Shown: positions 1 through 5,952 of the stretch, one piece after another
Position numbering within the stretch: position 1 is the stretch's first letter
Layout of the letters: each line of letters starts with the position of its first letter
Origin: Kiritimatiellia bacterium
GTDB taxonomy: Bacteria; Verrucomicrobiota; Kiritimatiellia; RFP12; UBA1067
Length of the DNA: 11,266 nucleotides
Assembly (NCBI GenBank): GCA_017405115.1
Contig: JAFRBA010000169.1
Location: 1 to 11,266, forward strand
Direction of reading: 5' to 3'
The notes under the pieces: model-generated
The model's database searches: none
What the model was told of the DNA's origin: nothing
Seen by the model: only the letters and a program-made list of their open reading frames with translations
Program-made: the position numbers and the translations under genes

Positions 1-161
1 CCGCCGTCGCGGCCGCGCTGCTGCTGTTGCTGCTGCTGTTGGCCGCCCTTCCTGCCGCGGCCCCCGCGCTTGCGCGGCTTGCCGCCGCCTTGCTGCTGTT
101 GCTGCTGCGGCTTCTTGCCCGTCAGCACCGCAGCTATCTTCTTCAGAAATCCAAAAGCCAT
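1..161 (-). CDS. N-terminus of a basic, Gln/Gly-rich protein (partial)
   Basis: The gene starts at the ATG at 161 and runs off the left edge, so only 53 codons are visible. It opens with a short amphipathic stretch (MAFGFLKKIAAVLTGKK), then a run of 6 Gln, a basic Gly/Lys/Arg segment (residues 25-40), a run of 8 Gln, and another Arg/Gly stretch. The Gln runs are encoded by mixed CAG and CAA codons. Such tails are intrinsically disordered and bind RNA in several families, including the extensions of RhlB/RhlE-type DEAD-box helicases; that assignment is a guess from the tail alone. It lies 83 bp downstream of rpsI in the same direction, with a hairpin between them. No strong Shine-Dalgarno sequence precedes the ATG. 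The open reading frame and start are reasonable, but the function is not determined. Confidence 0.55.
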   Translation of the reverse strand, partial: MAFGFLKKIAAVLTGKKPQQQQQQGGGKPRKRGGRGRKGGQQQQQQQQRGRDG

Positions 162-197
162 AGCTTAACCAGAAATGCCCTGAATGCCATGAGAGCG

Positions 198-225
198 GGA
201 ACGGCGGCACCTCGGCCGCCGTTCC
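198..225 (-). terminator. GC-rich hairpin downstream of rpsI
   Basis: Bases 198-208 pair perfectly with 215-225 (11 bp) around a 6-nt loop. The hairpin sits 20 bases past the rpsI stop codon. The minus-strand sequence after it is not U-rich, so this is not a textbook intrinsic terminator. It may mark the 3' end of the ribosomal transcript, attenuate read-through into the next gene, or protect the mRNA end. Confidence 0.45.
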
Positions 226-244
226 ACACGCCCTGTCCTGCGAA

Positions 245-694
245 TTAACGCTTCGAGAACTGGAAGCGCTTGCGAGCTCCGGGCTGGCCGGGCTTCTTGC
301 GCTCCTTCATGCGGCTGTCGCGAGTAAGGCAGCCGGCCTTCTTGAGGGCCGCGCGGTACTCGCTTTCCTCGCGTTCGGGTTCGCCGTTCGCAGCCGGAAT
401 CGTGATCTTCGCGCCCGCCGCCTCGATTGCGCGGGCGAGCCCGTGGCGGATCGCGCCGGCCTGGCCGGAGATTCCGCCGCCCTTCGCGAACACGACGACG
501 TCGACCTTCTCCATGTCGTAGCCGGAGATCGCGACGGGCTGGCGCAGGTAGTCGCGCAGCGCCTCGGACGGCAGATACGTCTCGAGCGCCACGCCGTTGA
601 CGGTCCACTTGCCGGTGCCTTCCACGAGATTCACACGCGCGGTCGCCGTCTTGCGGCGGCCCGTTCCCGCAGAGATAGCCTTCTTAGTAGCCAT
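245..694 (-). CDS. rpsI: 30S ribosomal protein S9
   Basis: This is a 149-aa S9 protein of the small ribosomal subunit, whose C-terminal tail reaches towards the tRNA in the P site. Visible family marks are the N-terminal [12 protein letters not shown], the central [18 protein letters not shown], and the basic C-terminus ending FSKR. The length is slightly above the usual ~130 aa, partly from an acidic insert (about residues 100-112, EPEREESEY) between the core and the tail. The start at 694 is set by an AAGGAGG Shine-Dalgarno sequence 9 bases upstream. That sequence overlaps the rplM stop (TAAGGAGG), so the two genes are probably translationally coupled. The rplM-rpsI order is the widely conserved arrangement in bacteria. 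Confidence 0.98.
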   Translation of the reverse strand: MATKKAISAGTGRRKTATARVNLVEGTGKWTVNGVALETYLPSEALRDYLRQPVAISGYDMEKVDVVVFAKGGGISGQAGAIRHGLARAIEAAGAKITIPAANGEPEREESEYRAALKKAGCLTRDSRMKERKKPGQPGARKRFQFSKR

Positions 695-708
695 TTCCCA
701 AATCCTCC

Positions 709-1146
709 TTAGAGCTTGATTTCGACCGGCTTCTGCGCCGCGAGCATCCCCTTGTCGGCCTCCGCCGCGAAGACCTTCAGGCGCGTCATCATCTTGCGCG
801 CGATGTTGTTCTTCGGCAGCATCCCCCAGACCGCCTCCTTGATCATGCGGTCGGGATGCGACGCGCGCATCTCGGCGGCCGTGAAGTGCTTCAGGCCGTC
901 CCGGTACCCGGAGTAGCGCTGGTAGTCCTTCTGCGACTCCTTCTTGCCGGTCAGCCGGACGAGCGCTGCATTCGTGACGACCACGAACGCGCCGGCGTCC
1001 ACCGAAGGATCAAACGTAGGCAGGTCCTTCGCGCGGAGCTTGTTTGCGATTACGACTGCGAGGCGCCCGAGCGGACGGTCCTTCGCGTCGATCAGGAACC
1101 ACTGGCGTTTGTCGCCCGGGTTCGGAGCACGATAGCTCTTCTGCAT
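709..1146 (-). CDS. rplM: 50S ribosomal protein L13
   Basis: This 145-aa protein is L13 of the large subunit, an early assembly protein that binds 23S rRNA. Recognisable segments are [20 protein letters not shown] near the N-terminus, [18 protein letters not shown] in the middle, the [10 protein letters not shown] loop, and the [18 protein letters not shown] segment near the C-terminus. Length matches the family (~142 aa). The start at 1146 is preceded by an AAGGA-type site in a purine-rich leader. It is the first gene of the rplM-rpsI pair and has an extended -10 promoter about 100 bases upstream. Confidence 0.98.
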   Translation of the reverse strand: MQKSYRAPNPGDKRQWFLIDAKDRPLGRLAVVIANKLRAKDLPTFDPSVDAGAFVVVTNAALVRLTGKKESQKDYQRYSGYRDGLKHFTAAEMRASHPDRMIKEAVWGMLPKNNIARKMMTRLKVFAAEADKGMLAAQKPVEIKL

Positions 1147-1184
1147 CTTTCTCTTTTCCTTCTTGCTGCGGATTTGTGCCCTTT

Positions 1185-1208
1185 GTCCGGGGTTTTGTCC
1201 GCGGTTTT
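1185..1208 (-). repeat. Tandem 12-bp repeat in the rplM leader
   Basis: Two adjacent 12-mers, gtccggggtttt (1185-1196) and gtccgcggtttt (1197-1208) on the plus strand, differ at one base. On the transcript they read as two AAAACC(G/C)CGGAC units between the promoter and the rplM Shine-Dalgarno sequence. They could be a leader element for ribosomal-protein autoregulation, or chance slippage; nothing in the sequence decides between these. Confidence 0.4.
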
Positions 1209-1249
1209 ACCATGGCCACCGGTTAGCCCCCGATGACGAATTTCGAAAT

Positions 1250-1279
1250 AGTATACCAAAAACGCCCCCCGGTGCGCAA
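1250..1279 (-). promoter_or_regulatory. Probable promoter of rplM-rpsI
   Basis: On the minus strand TATACT (1250-1255) is preceded by TGG, giving an extended -10 of the form TGN-TATACT. An 18-bp spacer separates it from TTGCGC (1274-1279). A start near 1243 would give a leader of about 95 nt before rplM. The 13-mer TTTGGTATA(C/A)TAT around the -10 box recurs, with one base changed, upstream of gpmI. Confidence 0.6.
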
Positions 1280-1289
1280 GTGCCCCTCG

Positions 1290-2090
1290 GCAGAATTCCG
1301 CCGAAGTGTGCTTTGCCAGAGTGAACGCAACTTTAGATTTTGTTTAGTTGGTCAAAGGTAGAGGTTGGATGAGTGGTTGATCGAGGTAGCGTGTTCCTCT
1401 TGTTCCTACCCTCCCATGGGAGGGACTTGCGTTTACTTTGTCAGAGCGGCCTCGGGTGGGAGGTCCGCCTCGTCGAACGCGTCGACTCCGCGCTTTCGCG
1501 CTCTCGACGCTCGGGATTCGCGACACTGACCGGAACGCGCCGCAGTACAAGCCGCGCTTAGGTCGCTCATCACGTCGCCGAGCCGGCCTCCCGCCCTCCG
1601 CCGCTCACACAGCCTACAGCAATTATGCTACAATATCCACGCTACTATTGCGCCGATCAGGACATGTCCTTTGTGCGAAGTCCTCTGAACGCAACCACAC
1701 ATGTAGGCCGGCGCAAAGAAAGATCCTTCAAACCACGCCATTGCCAAAGCAACCGCAAGTTCCTAAGCAGCAGCGGGGTAGGTTGGAATTGCACCTATTT
1801 CCGGCGCGGTTGTGCACGTCGGCGAGAGGCGGAGGCCAGGCGGTCGCCCTGCCGACGTGATGAGCGACCTAAGCGCGGCCCGCACCGCGACGCGTCTCGC
1901 GCAGTGTCGCGAATCCCGAGCGCGAAGAACTCATGAGTTCGCGCGTTCGGCAGGACGAGCCGCCCGGACGGAGCCGACCACGCCAGACAGCCAAACTTAA
2001 CGCAATGCCGACGGCAAACGAACGGCTAAACTTTCGTTTACCCTTTCTAAGTTTCGTTTACTTTGGCAACCCGCCGAATTCCGCCGAAGA
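1290..2090. repeat. Imperfect inverted-repeat block, gene-free
   Basis: About 800 bases with no convincing gene hold two inverted arms around a centre at roughly 1610-1820. The strongest part is 1508-1577 against the reverse complement of 1853-1922: 61 of 70 bases match without gaps, including perfect runs of 21 bp (1508-1528 with 1902-1922) and 27 bp (1551-1577 with 1853-1879). Weaker similarity continues inward to about 1608 and 1822. With small gaps it also continues outward; for example, the reverse complement of about 1310-1333 resembles 2048-2068. The 14-mer gaattccgccgaag occurs in the same orientation near both outer ends (1293-1306 and 2076-2089). Open frames here are GC-driven, lack family features and cross the repeat arms, so I do not call them. 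The block could be a non-autonomous mobile element, a dispersed genomic repeat present twice head to head, or DNA for a fold-back RNA. Confidence 0.75.
1409..1424. repeat. Perfect 16-bp palindrome
   Basis: CCCTCCCATGGGAGGG is its own reverse complement. It lies in the outer part of the left repeat arm and has no counterpart in the right arm, so it is an addition to the repeat rather than a shared part of it. It could be a protein-binding site or chance. Confidence 0.5.
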
Positions 2091-2200
2091 CCATGTGCAC
2101 ACAAGCGCGGCGACCATCCTCAAATCCTACTTGGCAGGGTGGCATTCTATTATGTTCTTGCAGCTCATCATTTTATCTATTGCAGTTTTACATTGCCTTG

Positions 2201-3112
2201 TCAACGAAACATGGCAAGTCGGTTGCGGAAGATGCGAAGGTACTCCTTTTTCGCATCCTCGGAAAGATGCGACTCTCCCACCATCGTCTCGACCTGCGGC
2301 AAACGCTCGGCAAACTCGCCGACGATTCCACGCACGGATTTCTCATCCAGGCCATACGCCCTCCCAAGCGCCACGAAGTCTGGCATGGAATAGTATCCAA
2401 GCCTCTCAAACTCCGGCGTCATGAAGTCCGGATCCCTGAAGAGCGACAGCGCCATGAACGTAAGATCGCCTGGATAGTGCAGGAGTGTGTTGAGAAGATC
2501 GTACGCCGGCGTCATGACGTAGTCGCCAAGCTCGCTCTCGTATACGGAGAAGTTCTTGAGGTGCGCGTCACCGTTGGCAAAAAGGTAGTCGAAGACGATC
2601 TGCCGAAATACCTTGGGCAGTTCCACGCGTGCAGCGGGACAGGCCATGCGGATGACATCGGCCATTTCCTCGTAACTGAAGTCGTACTTGTATGACTCGC
2701 CGTGCGTCTCTTCGCTTCGCCCTGCTATCTGGCAGAGGTCCTCCTGGCGAACCGACTTGCCGTCCCTTCGGTCAAACCTGCACGTGAGGTACGCAAGCTC
2801 GCCGTCCGCGAAGCGGACACACTTGTTCTCGGCCGTGCGGATCCTGAACAGGCGTGTGGCAATCTGCATCGTCAGGTTTTCATTCGCGGGGATGTCCGCG
2901 GCGAAGCGCGAGAGCGAATCCTCGGGCACCGGCTTTAGGATGAAGTCGCCGCCTTTATCCACAACGGAGAACTTGCCGTCGACAATCGACAAAAGGACCT
3001 TCGACTGCACTCCCGAAATCGAGTTGCGCTGTCCCTTGCGGACCGTCATCGGCAGCCGCAAATCAGCCTTGGTGAAAGGCAGCACGTCCGGCACTCTATC
3101 GCGGGAGGACAT
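2201..3112 (-). CDS. hipT: HipT-like toxin: split HipA serine/threonine kinase
   Basis: This 303-aa protein is the kinase part of a HipA-family toxin without the N-terminal subdomain present in ordinary ~440-aa HipA. Visible motifs in order: Gly-rich loop SISGVQSK (31-38), ATP-binding lysine in FILKP (K60), NENL (77-80), RFDR (112-115), catalytic aspartate D182 in NGDAHLKNFS, and metal-binding D205 in AYDLL. The 23-residue spacing between the two aspartates equals that of D309 and D332 in E. coli HipA. HipT of E. coli O127:H6 phosphorylates tryptophanyl-tRNA synthetase and stalls translation; the target here is not known. The start overlaps hipS by 17 bp, with AGGAG 7 bases upstream. The three-gene order HTH, small protein, kinase matches hipBST. 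All key kinase residues are present, so the enzyme should be active. Confidence 0.9.
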   Translation of the reverse strand: MSSRDRVPDVLPFTKADLRLPMTVRKGQRNSISGVQSKVLLSIVDGKFSVVDKGGDFILKPVPEDSLSRFAADIPANENLTMQIATRLFRIRTAENKCVRFADGELAYLTCRFDRRDGKSVRQEDLCQIAGRSEETHGESYKYDFSYEEMADVIRMACPAARVELPKVFRQIVFDYLFANGDAHLKNFSVYESELGDYVMTPAYDLLNTLLHYPGDLTFMALSLFRDPDFMTPEFERLGYYSMPDFVALGRAYGLDEKSVRGIVGEFAERLPQVETMVGESHLSEDAKKEYLRIFRNRLAMFR

Positions 3113-3413
3113 AGACGGCTCCTATCGCGCCTTCACGGCAAGTCTCGGCAAGCCGCGTGAAATGGTCGTTTTCGTCGATCCGCATGGTGCGGCACTGCAT
3201 GCGCTTCTGCGCGCCTTCCGCGAGAAGTCCGTAGAAAAACGGGAACAGTACATTGGACCGGTGCACGGCCTTTCGCTTTGGAATCGAGAACGCCACCGAA
3301 GGACGCGGACTTTCGCGGTACGCGCGGGTATAGCGGAATTCATACCCGCCCTGCCTGAAGCGAGCCAGCACCCCCGCCTCGACGCCCTTCACATAGACTG
3401 TCACGCACTTCAT
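3096..3413 (-). CDS. hipS: HipS-like antitoxin: HipA N-terminal subdomain as a separate protein
   Basis: This 105-aa protein matches the N-terminal subdomain of HipA. The start MKCVTVYVKGVEAGVLA corresponds to its first strands. The segment SNVLFPFFYGLLAEG (53-67) and the closing GAIGAVYV are the characteristic parts. In E. coli O127:H6 the equivalent HipS (~100 aa) neutralises HipT directly, while HipB does not. There a conserved tryptophan (W65, from memory) inserts next to the kinase active site. This protein contains no tryptophan at all; F59, F60 or Y61 are the nearest aromatic candidates. It overlaps hipB by 4 bp (ATGA) with GGAGG just upstream, so translation is coupled. Confidence 0.87.
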   Translation of the reverse strand: MKCVTVYVKGVEAGVLARFRQGGYEFRYTRAYRESPRPSVAFSIPKRKAVHRSNVLFPFFYGLLAEGAQKRMQCRTMRIDENDHFTRLAETCREGAIGAVYVLPR

Positions 3414-3643
3414 GTCGCCTCCATGTCCATGACGACAAGCTTCAGTTCAAGACCCAGCGCATCCGCCACCGAATCGACAAGTCGCATCGTCGGATTGCCG
3501 GTGCCACGCTCCAGATTGCAAAGCGCATGCTCGGAGACGCCGCAAAGCAAAGCCAATTCCCGTTGATTGACCTTCAGCGCCTTGCGTCGTTTGGCAATAA
3601 ACAATCCTATCTCGTCAATTTTCATTTCAATGAAGTTTATCAT
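3410..3643 (-). CDS. hipB: HipB-like transcriptional repressor (XRE-type HTH)
   Basis: This 77-aa protein is a single helix-turn-helix domain of the XRE/HTH_3 class: IAKRRKALKVNQRELALLCG (16-35) followed by the recognition helix VSEHALCNLERGTGNPT (36-52). A short tail ends in MEAT, with no long C-terminal extension. Its job by family and position is to bind DNA at its own promoter and recruit HipS/HipT for autorepression. The start at 3643 has GAGGG and AGGG upstream. An alternative ATG seven codons in (3625) has no such site, though it would remove the unusual N-terminal MINFIE. A palindrome spans the stretch between the two starts. Confidence 0.88.
   Translation of the reverse strand: MINFIEMKIDEIGLFIAKRRKALKVNQRELALLCGVSEHALCNLERGTGNPTMRLVDSVADALGLELKLVVMDMEAT
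3621..3634. promoter_or_regulatory. Candidate HipB operator 1 (perfect palindrome)
   Basis: TTCATT-TC-AATGAA is a perfect 6+6 inverted repeat with a 2-bp centre. It overlaps the first codons of hipB. A related 14-mer lies over the -10 box, 62 bp away centre to centre, close to six helical turns, so two repressor dimers could bind the same face of the DNA. Confidence 0.6.
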
Positions 3644-3682
3644 ATTTCCCTGCCCTCGGTCAAGCTGCAGACAGCATATTTC

Positions 3683-3696
3683 TTCATTATATTGAA
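3683..3696. promoter_or_regulatory. Candidate HipB operator 2 over the -10 box
   Basis: TTCATTATATTGAA matches operator 1 (TTCATTTCAATGAA) at 11 of 14 positions, keeps the TTCA...TGAA ends, and is itself nearly palindromic. It completely covers the -10 hexamer at 3686-3691, so a bound repressor would block RNA polymerase. Confidence 0.55.
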
Positions 3697-3714
3697 AACT
3701 CTATTAATTGTTCA
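3686..3714 (-). promoter_or_regulatory. Probable hipBST promoter
   Basis: On the minus strand a perfect TATAAT (3686-3691) follows a 17-bp spacer from TGAACA (3709-3714, 4 of 6 matches to TTGACA). A start near 3680 gives a leader of about 35 nt before hipB. The -35 box falls inside the last codons of the vsr remnant. Confidence 0.55.
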
Positions 3715-3888
3715 TCGCCCATCTTGCGAGGTGGCGGAGGATGAAGGCGAAGGTCTTTTCTCGCTCCTTGGCAGTCTTGAGGGTGCACTCCCAGATTACG
3801 ATGAGATCCCAGCCATCTCCGGCAGCGTGTCACGCGAGTGTATCGCCGCCATCACCTTCGACCGCTGCTCTGGAGTTGTCGTGTCCAT
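3704..3888 (-). pseudogene. vsr: Remnant of a Vsr-type very-short-patch repair endonuclease
   Basis: From the ATG at 3888 the frame reads MDTTTPEQRSKVMAAIHSRD then TLPE (24 codons), a close match to the start of Vsr proteins (typically TPEQRSR.MS.I..KDTKPE). Immediately after, shifted by one base, comes GWDLIVIWECTLK and a helix ending HLARWAMNN at the TAA at 3704-3706, which is the family's C-terminus. Vsr is normally about 130-150 aa. The middle part, with the catalytic Asp/His residues and most of the zinc site, is missing, so roughly 85 codons have been deleted with loss of frame. The original frame stops after 30 codons. Vsr nicks T:G mismatches arising from 5-methylcytosine deamination and usually accompanies a cytosine methylase; none is in the window. 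It sits just upstream of hipBST. Confidence 0.82.
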
Positions 3889-3918
3889 TCTCATGTTGCA
3901 GCGACAGGAATCGTCGGC

Positions 3919-5949
3919 CTATTCCTGCCCGGGGCAGTGTATCTTGACCATGCGCGTCTGGGCGAGCTGGCGGACGGCCAGCACGAGGTCCCGCTTCCCC
4001 TTGATCTTCGAGGCGAAGTCCTTCGCGTCCGAAACCGCCTCCCCGTTCACCTCGGTGACGAGCTCGAACGGCTTCAGCCCGGCGACCGCCGCGGGGGAGC
4101 CGGGCTTCACCTTCGCTATCACGACGCCCGGCGCCTTCTCGTCGAAGTTGAAGAACCGCCGCACCTCGAACGTCATGTCCCGCACCGAAAGGCCGAGCGC
4201 GCGGTTCCTCGCCTTGGGGGCGTTCCGGTAGTGGACCGGCGCGGGCTTCAGGGCAACCTGCGTCTCGTGGCGCTGCCCGTCGCGCGCGTAGACGAGCGTC
4301 ACCGTCGCCCCGGCGCCGAACTGGGTGAAGAGCTTGTTCAGCGCGTTCTCGACGTTCGGCCACGGCGTGAAGTCGTTCCTGTCAAAGATGGCGTAGTCGC
4401 TCGAGAAGAACATACCCCAGTCGCGCGTCGAATGGTCCCGCTCGGCCTCTAGCGCGCGTTCCGCCTCGTTTCCGCGCCTCACGGCCAGGAGGACGTCGCC
4501 TATCTTTATTCCGGACGCCTCCGCAGGCGATCCGGCGTAGACCTCCGTGACGTATGGCGGGCGCGAGTAGCTGTTAAGGAAGCTCTGCGCCCTGCGTTCG
4601 CGGGCGAGCGCGTCGGTGAGCTGCACCGTCTCTACGCCAAGCCACACGAGGCGGTTTCGATCCTCCTCGCGGCGCGGCATGAACTCGGGGTTCACCCCCT
4701 CGCCGGCGACAAAGCGCGCGAGGTCGGCCGTCGCCACGCACTCGCGGCTCGGACGAGACCATCGCTCGGCCTTGAAACGCCGCGCAAGGCTGAACGACGC
4801 AATCCTGCCGGAGGCGTCGAGCACGAAGGATCCTATGCCGCCTGTCGCATGCGGGGCGAAGACCGCGCCCCGCAGAAAGTCTGCGCCGGCAAAACGCCCG
4901 CGCTTGGCGTCCGCGACGACGCTCCCGTTCTCGTTCTCGACCGTCACGGACCACGCGACTGCGTTGTCGAAGTCGTCCGCCGCGCCCTTGGCGATTTCGA
5001 GAGGGCGCACCTTCGACCTGAAGCCGTCCGGAATGTCGAACACGATTGCATTCCATTCCGCAAGCGCGCCGACGAACACGAGGTTGGTGGACGTGCCGTC
5101 GGGGAACGTCGCCTCGGCCTTCTGGAGGCGGGCGATCTTGTCGCCGCCGATGTCGCACGGGACAATCACCCTCTCGCCGATGGCGTATCCGACCGCGTCA
5201 ATCTCGTTCTTGCTCTCGTTGTCTCCGCCCATGTAGACGATACGTATGGACTGGCGGCCGTCCTTCTCTTCCGCCTCGAGGCGCAGCAGCACGCCGAGCG
5301 ACGCGGCGACGACGTTAGTCTCGATCGCGGCGGCGGCCTTCTCGAACGCGTCCGCACCCAGGCGCGTCCACTCCGTCGGCGGAACGTACTCGAACCTGTC
5401 TCCGGACACCTCCATGCGCGAGCCAAAGTCGAGCCACACGGGCCTGCGGTCTTTGTCGAGATACAGCGCATTGGCCTCGCCGCGACGAAAGACCCGCCCG
5501 GTGGCAGCCATCACCTCCGTCATGGTGTTCGTGCCGACGTCGGACGCCCTGACCGACATCGCGGAGCGGCGCCACGTCCAGACCTGCTTCTCGACGGGGT
5601 CGCCCCTGGAAAACGCGAGGGGCGAAATCCCCTTCACCGCGCGGGAGGCCTTGAGGACCACGGCCTCCGGGCATTCGATGCGCGCGACCTCCCTTGCCGG
5701 GACCTTTTCGCCACGGAACCATATCTCGATTCGGTCGAGGTGCCTGGCGCGCACGAATGGATCCGCGACCAGGAACGTGTCCTCGCCGACGGCGAACGCC
5801 GGAAAGCGCCGGGGCTTGGCTTCCTCCGATATGTTGTCGCCCTTCCCGCGCTCGTCTTTCCTGTACCAGTATGCCGCCGCCGCGACGGACGAAAGGTTGT
5901 CCGCCGGAATCGCCGCCGCAAGAAGAACCGCCACTGCCGCCGACAACAT
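3919..5949 (-). CDS. Exported HtrA-like protein without catalytic residues, two PDZ domains
   Basis: This is a 676-aa protein with a hydrophobic N-terminus that looks like a Sec signal (residues 1-25). Two stretches align by eye with the N-terminal lobe of trypsin-like HtrA proteases: about 50-102 (VGEDTFLVADPFV ... IECPEAVVLKA) and 253-308 (AIGERVIVPCDIGG ... EWNAIVFDIP). In both, the expected His and Asp positions are replaced. The serine loop equivalent (364-384, APHATGGIGSFVLDASG) lacks GNSGGP. Two PDZ domains follow: about 433-560 (with GSPAEASGIKIGDVLLAV) and 582-672 (with GSPAAVAGLKPFELVTEVNG). The gene begins 3 bases after the active protease ends, with AGGAGG 8 bases upstream of its ATG, so the pair is cotranscribed and probably cooperates. 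I infer a pseudoprotease acting as scaffold, chaperone or regulator. The duplicated-fold reading needs structure prediction. Confidence 0.8.
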   Translation of the reverse strand: MLSAAVAVLLAAAIPADNLSSVAAAAYWYRKDERGKGDNISEEAKPRRFPAFAVGEDTFLVADPFVRARHLDRIEIWFRGEKVPAREVARIECPEAVVLKASRAVKGISPLAFSRGDPVEKQVWTWRRSAMSVRASDVGTNTMTEVMAATGRVFRRGEANALYLDKDRRPVWLDFGSRMEVSGDRFEYVPPTEWTRLGADAFEKAAAAIETNVVAASLGVLLRLEAEEKDGRQSIRIVYMGGDNESKNEIDAVGYAIGERVIVPCDIGGDKIARLQKAEATFPDGTSTNLVFVGALAEWNAIVFDIPDGFRSKVRPLEIAKGAADDFDNAVAWSVTVENENGSVVADAKRGRFAGADFLRGAVFAPHATGGIGSFVLDASGRIASFSLARRFKAERWSRPSRECVATADLARFVAGEGVNPEFMPRREEDRNRLVWLGVETVQLTDALARERRAQSFLNSYSRPPYVTEVYAGSPAEASGIKIGDVLLAVRRGNEAERALEAERDHSTRDWGMFFSSDYAIFDRNDFTPWPNVENALNKLFTQFGAGATVTLVYARDGQRHETQVALKPAPVHYRNAPKARNRALGLSVRDMTFEVRRFFNFDEKAPGVVIAKVKPGSPAAVAGLKPFELVTEVNGEAVSDAKDFASKIKGKRDLVLAVRQLAQTRMVKIHCPGQE

Positions 5950-5952
5950 GTC

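Noticed and set aside
1610..1820. tRNA or other small RNA in the centre of the inverted repeat
   Set aside because: I looked for a T-loop with flanking stems on both strands and for cloverleaf pairing and found none; only a 12-bp palindrome (1659-1670) stands out.
1438..1860. Plus-strand open frame of 140 codons in the repeat block
   Set aside because: It crosses both arms of the inverted repeat, is dominated by Arg, Pro and Ser, and has no recognisable domain or good start signal.
2027..2061. CRISPR-like or iteron-like repeats (TTTCGTTTAC twice, 20 bp apart)
   Set aside because: Only two copies occur, with no regular spacers and no cas or replication gene nearby; the segment fits better as part of the inverted-repeat arm.
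2063..2695. Plus-strand open frame of 210 codons
   Set aside because: It mostly overlaps hipT in antisense; hipT carries all kinase motifs.
3527..4231. Plus-strand open frame of 234 codons
   Set aside because: It runs across hipB, the vsr remnant and the end of the PDZ gene in antisense, with no family likeness.
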